From Dehalococcoidia bacterium UBA2777 (GTDB taxonomy: Bacteria > Chloroflexota > Dehalococcoidia > UBA2247 > UBA2777), in contig DEIJ01000155.1 in NCBI GenBank assembly GCA_002352365.1, forward strand, positions 1 to 10,912: a DNA stretch of 10,912 bases, in the 5' to 3' direction. Position numbers and translations under genes: made by a program. This document shows, piece by piece, positions 1 through 6,548 of the stretch (positions are counted from its first letter, which is position 1; the number at the start of each line of letters is the position of its first letter). The notes under the pieces are model-generated. The model did not search any database. It saw only the letters and a program-made list of their open reading frames with translations, and had not been told where the DNA came from.

Positions 1-957
1 CAATTCTCCGCTCAACCGGTGGATGAAAATGATTTGACGTCCCCTTGGCTCACGGGAAAGCCAAAGGCAATCAGGGCAGTGAAAAAGGTCTTAGGGCAAT
101 CTGACTATGTTGCCCATGAAGGTGTTAATACCGGTGGCGCCAATGGTGTCTATTGGGTGGATATTGTAAATAAGAGGCCCGATGGCCTGGTGCTCATTTC
201 CAATATCACTGAAGGAGCTAAGCGCAAAGTGGAGAGCGTTCAGATGGCCATTGAGCCTGACCTCCTCTATTCCTTGCTGCGAGGTAGGGATGTCAAAAAG
301 TGGCAGGCTGAGCCATCAGCCTACGTTATCGTGACTCACGAGTTTGGAATGAAGCTTAATGCTATTCCTGAAGATGAGATGAAAACCTCTTATCCCAAGA
401 CCTACCAATACCTAAAGAGGTTTGAAGTAGTGCTTAGGGAGCGGGCAGCCTACAAGAGGTATTTTCGCTCAGATGCCCCATTCTACTCTATGTTCGATGT
501 TGGTGATTACACCTTCGCCGCATATAAGGTGGTGTGGACAAGGATTGCCAAGATTGAAGCTGCTATCGTAAACATCTTGGAGGAAAAACCCATCATTCCG
601 CAAGAGACGATAACAATGGTTTCTTGCAAGAACCACAAAGAGGCTCACTATATTGCTGCGATGGTCAATTCCGTAATTTTCCAATATGCAACATCTTCCT
701 ATTCACAGATAGGTGGCAAAAGCATGGGTTCGATGCATGTTCTCCAGAACATCCATATCCCCAAATTCAATTCTGCTGACAAAGTTCATCAGGAATTAGC
801 TAGCCTCTCTGAGAATGCTCATCAGGCTACAGCAATGGGTGATGGAGAAAAGTTGAGGGAAATTGAGCAACGCATTGATGAACTCGCCGCCCAAATCTGG
901 GGACTATCTAGAGAAGAACTGGCAGAGATCCAAAACTCTCTTAAGGAGATAGTTTGA
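1..957 (+). CDS. N6-adenine DNA methylase / type IIG-like restriction-modification protein, C-terminal part (5' end outside window)
   Basis: The reading frame is open from base 1 (QFSAQPVDEN...), so this is the last 318 residues of a longer protein. A GTG at 19 and no ribosome-binding site make an internal start unlikely. The visible part resembles the C-terminal target-recognition region (TaqI/Eco57I-like) of SAM-dependent N6-adenine methylases and fused type IIG enzymes. Supporting segments are LKRFEVVLRERAAYKRYF, then FYSMFDVGDYTFAAYKVVW, then a HYIAAMVNS segment, and IHIPKF near the end, followed by a helical tail (EQRIDELAAQIWGL). The catalytic NPPY motif and any nuclease domain would lie upstream and cannot be seen. 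The family role is methylation, and possibly cleavage, of a specific DNA site to discriminate foreign DNA. Its TGA overlaps the TTG start of the next gene, implying translational coupling. Family assignment is fairly sure; whether it carries a nuclease is unknown. Confidence 0.75.
   Translation, partial: QFSAQPVDENDLTSPWLTGKPKAIRAVKKVLGQSDYVAHEGVNTGGANGVYWVDIVNKRPDGLVLISNITEGAKRKVESVQMAIEPDLLYSLLRGRDVKKWQAEPSAYVIVTHEFGMKLNAIPEDEMKTSYPKTYQYLKRFEVVLRERAAYKRYFRSDAPFYSMFDVGDYTFAAYKVVWTRIAKIEAAIVNILEEKPIIPQETITMVSCKNHKEAHYIAAMVNSVIFQYATSSYSQIGGKSMGSMHVLQNIHIPKFNSADKVHQELASLSENAHQATAMGDGEKLREIEQRIDELAAQIWGLSREELAEIQNSLKEIV
943..956 (+). promoter_or_regulatory. Shine-Dalgarno site fixing a TTG start at 954
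   Basis: AAGGAG at 943-948 lies five bases before TTG at 954-956, inside the end of the methylase gene. No in-frame ATG lies nearby, so this strong site decides the unusual TTG start of the membrane-HAD gene. It also supports coupled translation with the methylase, whose TGA is at 955-957. Confidence 0.7.
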
Positions 958-2376
958 TAAAAGAAGATACTCAAAGCAAGCTGCCTGATACTCCTGAGAA
1001 GTCAGATTTCAAGGAATACCTCTTGTCTGAATACTCAAATATTGCCCAAGCCCACTTTAAAACTATCGACACTATCTCGACTTTCTTCAGAAACTATTTA
1101 GTTATAGTGTCAATTCCTATATCTCTTATTGCCGTTCTTGTGAGCATATTCAGTGGCTCAGAGACGATAGAGACCATTCTCTCTATTAGGATACCTCTGT
1201 CAGTAATTCTTTTAGCTGTTTCTCTTGCCCGGTGTCGGCGTTTTATTGTACATGGCAAATCTCAGAATGGATGCGATTCTTTATGCAAGGACAATAAATG
1301 GTATACGCAAGTATTTCTATGATAGGACCGCACTAGATATCAACATTGGGCTGCGCACCCGAGTTCTACCGCAGAGTACTTATCACCCTGCCTATCATGA
1401 GAAAATGTACTTTTGGCCGGTAGTGTTATCAATCGCGGTCTTTAATACGTTATATCTTTTCTTTGCCCTAGCAGGCTTCAGTTTCGAAGGTGAAGCCAAC
1501 CAAATAGATAACATGCTATCTAACATACCTCTTTGGGTTTGGCCAGTAAATTTTGCCTTTCTAGCTGGCCATTTTGGGCTTTACTATAGATACGCCCGAC
1601 ACCGTGAAAGAGCATATCTGCGATCATACATCATTGGTATCGATGTCGATGGTGTTTTGACCCGACATCGGGAGCAATTTTGCAAGCTGCTCAAGAAGAA
1701 TGTAGGTAAGGAAATTCGCCCAGATGAGATTACTGCAATCCCCGTTCACGAGTGTGAGAGTCTAAATATTTCGGAAGATGATGAGAAGGCAGTCTTCAAT
1801 GACCCTGAGTATTGGACATCTATGCCAGTGGAAGAAGGCGCTTCCAACAATCTAGAAAAGCTGCGCAATATTTTCAAATTCAAGATATTTATTTTCACTT
1901 ACCGCCCCTGGCCCAATACCAAGAAGATGAAGGAGAAGCCTAAGAAGCAGGTAAACAAGAAATGGAAAAAGGCACCTCTTCCATCTTTGCAGAATGGAGC
2001 GCAACGAAGAGCCATAGGATCAAGGCTTGCAATGAAGACGGCAAGCCTTATTCATGGGAAGCCTATCGACCGAGTCACAAGATTGTGGCTTGCGAAGCAT
2101 GAACTCAAATATGATAGGTTGATCATCGAGAAAGGAAACGAAGACGTTCCAGATCCGCGGGGCCATACTCGCAACCGCTTCTTCAAATCAAGAGAGTACA
2201 AAATTAAATATTTTGTGGAAGATGATTTAGAGAAGGCTATAAAGCTCGCGTATATTTGCGATATCGTCTTTCTGTTAGATCAGCCCTATAACCAGCCTCG
2301 GAATGAAGTGCCCAGTAATATCATCCGTGTAAAATCATGGGACGAGATTTATAAACAAATTAGAAAGCTATCATGA
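954..2376 (+). pseudogene. Membrane protein fused to HAD-type nucleotidase-like domain, interrupted by a +1 frameshift
   Basis: Two frames make one protein. Frame A runs from TTG 954 and would end at 1322; frame B is open from 1225 to the TGA at 2376. Dropping one C from the CCC at 1228-1230 joins them through ...AVSLAGVGVLLYMANL..., restoring a second hydrophobic helix and giving about 473 residues. Frame B has no ribosome-binding site of its own, which argues against two genes. Restored layout: four likely membrane segments near residues 48-66, 78-100, 153-174 and 190-212, then a cytosolic HAD domain. That domain has motif I IIGIDVDGVLTRH (Asp 230 and 232), motif II FIFTYRP (Thr about 315) and an acidic motif IV YFVEDDLEKA (about 420). 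A lysine-rich insert follows motif II. The fold resembles 5'(3')-deoxyribonucleotidase-type HAD enzymes, so a membrane-tethered phosphatase acting on nucleotides is plausible but inferred. Its last codon overlaps the next ATG. The break may be real or a sequence error. Confidence 0.7.
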
Positions 2377-3512
2377 CATCAAGTTTGGCACCTTCTACAT
2401 TTGATACACACGAAATTGGGAACCAGGCTCACCCCTTGAGAGTCCTGCTTGTTGAGCCACAGAGATCCCACAAATATCACACTGCTTACCCCCCTTTAGG
2501 CCTTCTCAAGCTAGCTGCACACCATCAGCAAAGAGGAGACTCAATCAAACTGGTAAGTGGCACCTCAGCAGATGGATTTGACCCCAATGTAATATACATC
2601 ACCAGCCTGTTCACTTATGCCTGGGAGCCAGTTCATGAAGTGGTCCGCTTCTATGGTAATGAATACAAGAAGGCGAGAGTGATAGTCGGTGGAATTTATG
2701 CCTCTCTCTGCCAGGATCATCTCAGGGAAAGCTTCGGAGACAGAATTGAAATCTGCGAAGGTGTAATTCCAGAACTTGACGACCTACTGCCAGCCTACTG
2801 GCTCATTCCCCAATGGAAATCCAGCATACTATTCTCGTCGAGAGGATGTATCAGGCAGTGCCTTTTTTGCTCCGTTCCGCAGCTAGAGCCAAAGTTTGAA
2901 GCCAGGGAGTCTATCAAGCACCTCATATACCCAGGTCACAAGAAGGTGATTCTGTGGGACAACAATATTCTTGCTTCCCCTTATTGGGAGAATATCTTTG
3001 CCGAAGTTGAGCAAACAGGGCTTGAAGTCGATTTCAACCAAGGGCTCGATGCTAGGCTGTTAACTGAAGAGGTGGCTCTTAGCCTTAAGCGGCTTAAAAT
3101 TCCCATAATAAGATTAGCCTATGATAGTATGGGAATTAAGGAGCCGCTAAAACAAGCTATCGATCTTCTAAACAGCCTGGGAATAAGGGGGAGGAAAATT
3201 GTAGTCTACTGCCTTTATAACTATCTGGATACCCCAGAGGATTTCCTAGAACGCCTCCGGGCTCTTCTAAATTGGGGAGTCGTTTCCTATCCGATGAGGT
3301 ATCAAGCATTGGAACCCGGCCCAAAAGACGGATACATTTCACCCAATTGGACAAAGGAGCAACTTGAAATGGTAGCCAAGGCTAGGAGGGTTATCGGCTA
3401 TGGTGGTGCTTTTCCGCCATATGAGGGCCTAAAGAGAAAAATCCTGGGTGCCAGAACCTTTGAGGAGGCTTTCCAACTCAGAACTCGTCACATCCTCTCC
3501 TCATTGAAGTGA
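2373..3512 (+). CDS. Radical SAM protein with cobalamin-binding-like N-terminal domain
   Basis: This 379-residue protein starts at an ATG whose bases overlap the preceding stop (ATGA, 2373-2376). Residues 22-140 look like the Rossmann-type domain found before many radical SAM cores (LRVLLVEPQ, YPPLGLLKLAA, IVGGIYASL). The usual DxHxxG cobalamin histidine motif is not evident, so B12 binding is uncertain. The [4Fe-4S] cluster motif is SSRGCIRQCLFCSVP, with Cys159, Cys163 and Cys166 in CxxxCxxC spacing. It is followed by ILWDNNILASPYW and VDFNQGLDARLL, conserved-looking strand ends of the core barrel. The enzyme would cleave S-adenosylmethionine to a 5'-deoxyadenosyl radical; its substrate is unknown. 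It lacks features that would let me call it viperin, MiaB or a known methylthiotransferase. The neighbourhood with a DNA methylase and a nucleotidase-like protein suggests a nucleic-acid or nucleotide substrate, but that is inference. No strong Shine-Dalgarno is seen, so it probably depends on coupling. Confidence 0.85.
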   Translation: MTSSLAPSTFDTHEIGNQAHPLRVLLVEPQRSHKYHTAYPPLGLLKLAAHHQQRGDSIKLVSGTSADGFDPNVIYITSLFTYAWEPVHEVVRFYGNEYKKARVIVGGIYASLCQDHLRESFGDRIEICEGVIPELDDLLPAYWLIPQWKSSILFSSRGCIRQCLFCSVPQLEPKFEARESIKHLIYPGHKKVILWDNNILASPYWENIFAEVEQTGLEVDFNQGLDARLLTEEVALSLKRLKIPIIRLAYDSMGIKEPLKQAIDLLNSLGIRGRKIVVYCLYNYLDTPEDFLERLRALLNWGVVSYPMRYQALEPGPKDGYISPNWTKEQLEMVAKARRVIGYGGAFPPYEGLKRKILGARTFEEAFQLRTRHILSSLK

Positions 3513-3516
3513 GGAG
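3497..3516 (+). terminator. Possible hairpin terminator between convergent operons
   Basis: CTCCTCA (3497-3503), a six-base loop and TGAGGAG (3510-3516) form a perfect 7-bp stem that covers the radical SAM stop codon. The following sequence is only moderately T-rich (CGTCTTCTCCAATTTA). It lies at the meeting point of two convergent operons, 30 bases apart, so it could end transcription from one or both sides. The missing clean T tract keeps confidence low. Confidence 0.35.
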
Positions 3517-3542
3517 CGTCTTCTCCAATTTATCCTCCGACC

Positions 3543-4784
3543 TCATTCGCTTAGCCAGCGGCGAACTAGCTCTTCCTCTTGATCCTTGCTTTTTACCTTT
3601 TGATCTAGCCGAGCTTCCTCAAGGGCGTGCAGTATCTCACCTAAGCGGGGACCAGGTGATAGCCCCATTTGTTGTAAAGCCCTCCCATTTAGCGATGGTT
3701 TAACATAGCGCAGCTTATTCAGGTAAAGCTCAAGATTTTGCCGAATTAATGCTGAGTCTGAAGCGAGGGCACCAGCTACGATTGCTTGGCTAGAATAGCC
3801 ATGGAGTAATCGATAAATAGCACTGTGGGGGAGCTTGGGAGTCTCCAGAATCCTGAGGCCTGCCTTGAGGGAGAGGGTATCTCGGATTATCCGGGCGATC
3901 GCCCCAGGAATCTTCAGACGCTCAATAAAAGCTTCCCCTTCCTGGGGGCTGAAGCGACTGGCAAGGAGAGAGAAATAGATAGCACGGAGAGAAGGATAAC
4001 TACCCAAGCGAGCTTGCTCAAACTTCTCCATAATCCAGCTATCGCCCGAAAGGGTGGGGTATATCTCTTTGAGCACACCTAGTTCTTCAGCCCGGTGCAG
4101 TATTTTCTCCGGGCGCTCTTCGGCTAAGATCAGCTCTAGCTCGTGTCGTATTCGCTCCCCAGTCATGGTGTGTAGCATTGCCACATCACGGCGCAGCAAC
4201 TCCTCAGTACCTGCTTCAAGTTGGAAGCCAAGCCTCATCTCATAGCGAAGGGCACGCAGGATGCGGGTGGCATCATCAATAAAACTTCTTTGGTGAAGGA
4301 TGCGGATGAGCTTGAGCTTGAGATCGCTTTCCCCGCCATAGGGATCGATGAGCTTGCCAAAGCTATCTCCGCTGAGGTTAATCGCCATGGCATTGATGGT
4401 GAAATCACGCCGCCGAAGGTCATCCTCTATTGAGCCAGGGTGTACAGCGGGCAAAACGCCCGGACGGGAATAAGTCTCGGCGCGGGCGGTGGCCAGATCA
4501 AAAGCCAGCCCTCCGCGGCGGAATTTAGCAGTACCAAAGCGGGGATGAACTACAACCTCACCCCCCTCCCTTTGCCCCAGCAAGCTGGCCAATTTTATGG
4601 CATCACCTTCTACCACCAGATCGAGGTCGAAATTAGCTCTCCCCAGGAGCAGGTCGCGCACTACTCCACCTACCAGGTATAGAGACTGCCCTTGCTCGCT
4701 GGCTATTTCAGTTCCAGCATGGAGTAGTTGCAAAACATCCTCGCAGAGATGCTGTTCAAGCTGATAGATAAGGTCATGGTTCAT
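3543..4784 (-). CDS. cca: CCA tRNA nucleotidyltransferase / poly(A) polymerase family protein
   Basis: This 413-residue class II nucleotidyltransferase is expected to add or repair the 3' CCA end of tRNAs in the cytosol, using CTP and ATP without a nucleic-acid template. Motif A is clear: LVGGVVRDLLLG (residues 37-48) followed by FDLDLVVEGD with the metal-binding Asp53 and Asp55. Next come RRRDFTINAMAI (124-135), LIDPYGG (145-151) and the nucleotide-selecting helix DATRILRALRYE (171-182). The C-terminal region (about 360-411) has KPSLNGRALQQMG and GPRLGEILHALEEA, resembling the C-terminal domain of long bacterial CCA enzymes. Related enzymes in some bacteria add only CC or only A, and sequence alone does not separate these. 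It is last in the minus-strand operon, three bases after the MBL-fold gene. The ribosome-binding site is weak (AAAGA), which suggests read-through translation. The gene is intact. Confidence 0.9.
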   Translation of the reverse strand: MNHDLIYQLEQHLCEDVLQLLHAGTEIASEQGQSLYLVGGVVRDLLLGRANFDLDLVVEGDAIKLASLLGQREGGEVVVHPRFGTAKFRRGGLAFDLATARAETYSRPGVLPAVHPGSIEDDLRRRDFTINAMAINLSGDSFGKLIDPYGGESDLKLKLIRILHQRSFIDDATRILRALRYEMRLGFQLEAGTEELLRRDVAMLHTMTGERIRHELELILAEERPEKILHRAEELGVLKEIYPTLSGDSWIMEKFEQARLGSYPSLRAIYFSLLASRFSPQEGEAFIERLKIPGAIARIIRDTLSLKAGLRILETPKLPHSAIYRLLHGYSSQAIVAGALASDSALIRQNLELYLNKLRYVKPSLNGRALQQMGLSPGPRLGEILHALEEARLDQKVKSKDQEEELVRRWLSE

Positions 4785-4787
4785 TCT

Positions 4788-5328
4788 TTAGTATAAACTG
4801 AAAAGATATTGTTCTATATATCTTTTAACTACTGCTTTTGGCTGGTAGATACCAAAATGCCCTTCACAGAGGATATCTGCCTCAAGATCGATAAGCCGCT
4901 CAAGTGAAATCTTCGCCTGCCCTGGGTCGGCCCCGGGAAAGAAATAGGGGCCATGAATATCTTGGCCGAAAGGAATTCTCTTCTCCATATCTACATATAC
5001 TGCGATACCCCCTGCGGTGTGGCCGGGGATATGAATCGTTTCCAGTTGGTGGGCAATAACCTTGACGCCGAACTCTTCTTGGAACTGATGTAGCGCACCA
5101 ATATGGTCAATATGAGCATGAGTAGCAATTGCTGCGCTGAGCTTTTGGGGATTAAACCCCCAGGGCCTCAATGTTATCTACAAGTCGATTGAAGCTTTCC
5201 CCCGCCCCGGAGTCGATGAGGATCAGTTCTCCGGCATCGATGAGGTAGACGCAGCAGTCAGCAGGATGAGATAAATCGCTTCCCCCGATGGCATAAACAT
5301 CCTTCCATACTCTAAAAGGCCTCTCCAC
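4788..5328 (-). pseudogene. MBL-fold metallohydrolase, frameshifted and internally shortened
   Basis: The start is a GTG at 5328, directly after the upstream stop, with GGGGGAG just before it. The first frame reads VERPFRVWKDVYAIGGSD, then CCVYLIDAGELILIDSGAGE, and reaches a stop just after EALG. Removing one base from the C5 run at 5157-5161 (G5 in the coding strand) continues it as EALGFNPQKLSAAIATHAHIDH down to 4788, giving about 179 residues. Metal-binding elements of the metallo-beta-lactamase fold are present: HAHIDH, the His of HIPGHTAGG, the Asp of FGQDIHGP and the His of LCEGHFGIY. The segment between VKVIAHQ and LETIHIPGHT is only a few residues long. Relatives normally have roughly 40-50 more residues there, so an in-frame deletion is likely as well. 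These hydrolases cleave thioesters, phosphoesters or lactones; the substrate here is unknown. With two lesions it is probably non-functional, unless the frameshift is a sequencing error. Confidence 0.75.
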
Positions 5329-5754
5329 CTACTCCCCCATGATTTGGAGCACAATCTGCCGCGAACGAGGGCGGTTATCAAAATCCACCACAATTATTTG
5401 CTGCCAGGTACCTAAGGTCAGAGTCTTGTTACTAAACGGGATGGTCAATGAAGCACCTAAAAGGGAAGCCCGCACATGAGAGTATCCGTTGCCCTCCCCC
5501 CAAGCCTGGTCATGGCGATAGCGAATGTCGGTAGGGATAACCCGCTGCCACATTTCCTTGAAATCGGAGATTAGCCCCGGTTCATTTTCGATGGTAGAGA
5601 CCCCCGCCGTCGACCCGGCTAAGAAGAGGGTCACCGTCCCACTGTTCACCTCAGACCCGGCGATCTCCTTGGCCACCTGACGAGTGATATCAACAACATC
5701 GCAGCATCCCGAAGTTTGAAGGCTGATTCTTCTGGTAATTACCATCGCACTCAT
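5329..5754 (-). CDS. yjbQ: YjbQ / UPF0047 family protein (secondary thiamine-phosphate synthase type)
   Basis: This small 141-residue protein covers the full usual length of the family. Recognisable blocks are GSTAGVSTIENEPGLISDF (47-65), YRHDQAWGEGNGYSHVRASL (79-98) with His81 and His93, and LGTWQQIIVVDFDNRPRSR (114-132). The family forms compact trimers with a metal-like site near the conserved His residues. E. coli YjbQ has weak thiamine-phosphate synthase activity, but its physiological role is not settled. The gene follows pyrK by 13 bases, and its stop directly abuts the GTG of the MBL-fold gene, so it is in the middle of an operon. Two starts are possible: ATG at 5754, which has its G run too close, and ATG at 5745 three codons later, with GGGGGATGAG better spaced. 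The difference is only three residues. Confidence 0.9.
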   Translation of the reverse strand: MSAMVITRRISLQTSGCCDVVDITRQVAKEIAGSEVNSGTVTLFLAGSTAGVSTIENEPGLISDFKEMWQRVIPTDIRYRHDQAWGEGNGYSHVRASLLGASLTIPFSNKTLTLGTWQQIIVVDFDNRPRSRQIVLQIMGE

Positions 5755-5767
5755 CCCCCAACTCTTA

Positions 5768-6538
5768 TTATACCCTTACCTCCTGCCAGAGTATATCTCG
5801 CAACTCAAATACAGGCCCGTCCTTACATACTTGTTTTAAGCCACCTCTGGTTTTTATAGTGCAACCGTAGCAGGCTCCTAGCCCACAGCCCATCCTTGCT
5901 TCTAGGGAGACCTGAATTGGCCTTTCTCTTACTTGGTTTTGAGTTGCCATGGCTTGATACAAAGGGACAGGCCCACAAGCAAAAATTTGGGAAGCTTTGG
6001 GGCTGAAATCAGGCACAAGATCCGAAACTTGCCCCCGCTTACCTGCTGAGCCATCCTCAGTGACCAGGACTAATTCAACCTCAGGGGGTAGCAAAGCTTT
6101 GGGGTAGAGCAATGAAGCTGTCCTCGCCCCTAAGAGCAAAGTCACCGAGTGGCCATTGGCAAGAGCTCCTTGAGCCAGGAAAACTAGCGGGGCAATACCC
6201 ATTCCCCCGGCTACTAGGAGAAGGTGGTGGGAATCGGGGTGGATAGAAAAGCCCTTACCTAAAGGGCCGAGTAGATCTAAAAAATCACCCTGGCGGCGAT
6301 GCGCCAGCCACTCTGTTCCCCGCCCCACTACATTAAACAGAAAGGCGATTTGCCCACCGTTAGTTCGGTGGATGCTGAGTGGGCGTCGCAGCAAGGGATC
6401 GTGTCCCCATCCGGTGCGTACCATAACAAACTGCCCTGGGTATGCCGCCGAGGCAATCTCAGCGGCCTCTACCTCCATAAGATAGATGCGAGACAAAAGT
6501 TCAGTACAACTTTGAATGGGGGCGAGAGCTTGGTTCAC
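5768..6538 (-). CDS. pyrK: Dihydroorotate dehydrogenase B electron-transfer subunit PyrK
   Basis: PyrK passes electrons from dihydroorotate oxidation by PyrD to NAD+ in de novo pyrimidine synthesis, using FAD and a [2Fe-2S] cluster in the cytosol. The sequence shows the FAD-binding LLRRPLSIHR (about residue 51), the NAD-binding LLLVAGGMGIAPL (107-119) and ACGPVPLYQAM (188-198). The C-terminal cluster motif is MGCGLGACYGC followed by VCKDGPVF, with cysteines near 219, 224, 227 and 239. The length (about 256) is normal. I place the start at GTG 6538 because AAGG lies seven bases upstream; the TTG one codon earlier sits almost on top of that site. It follows carB by ten bases, matching the shared pathway. 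No pyrD is present in the window, so the catalytic partner must be encoded elsewhere. Confidence 0.93.
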   Translation of the reverse strand: MNQALAPIQSCTELLSRIYLMEVEAAEIASAAYPGQFVMVRTGWGHDPLLRRPLSIHRTNGGQIAFLFNVVGRGTEWLAHRRQGDFLDLLGPLGKGFSIHPDSHHLLLVAGGMGIAPLVFLAQGALANGHSVTLLLGARTASLLYPKALLPPEVELVLVTEDGSAGKRGQVSDLVPDFSPKASQIFACGPVPLYQAMATQNQVRERPIQVSLEARMGCGLGACYGCTIKTRGGLKQVCKDGPVFELRDILWQEVRV

Positions 6539-6548
6539 CAAACCACCT

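Noticed and set aside
1225..2376. The HAD-containing frame as an independent gene starting at TTG 1225
   Set aside because: It would start in the middle of a hydrophobic helix with no ribosome-binding site, and it continues the upstream frame naturally after removal of one base.
2373..3512. Radical SAM protein as a prokaryotic viperin
   Set aside because: The cluster motif context, the cobalamin-type N-terminal domain and the WDNN/FNQGLDARL segments do not fit viperin-like proteins.
3509..3703. Possible small + strand gene overlapping the radical SAM stop codon
   Set aside because: It lies almost entirely opposite the well-supported CCA nucleotidyltransferase gene, has no ribosome-binding site and looks like no known protein.
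4788..5171. A complete 127-residue MBL-fold protein starting at TTG 5171
   Set aside because: The expected N-terminal strands of the fold are encoded directly upstream in another frame, so this is a fragment created by a frameshift.
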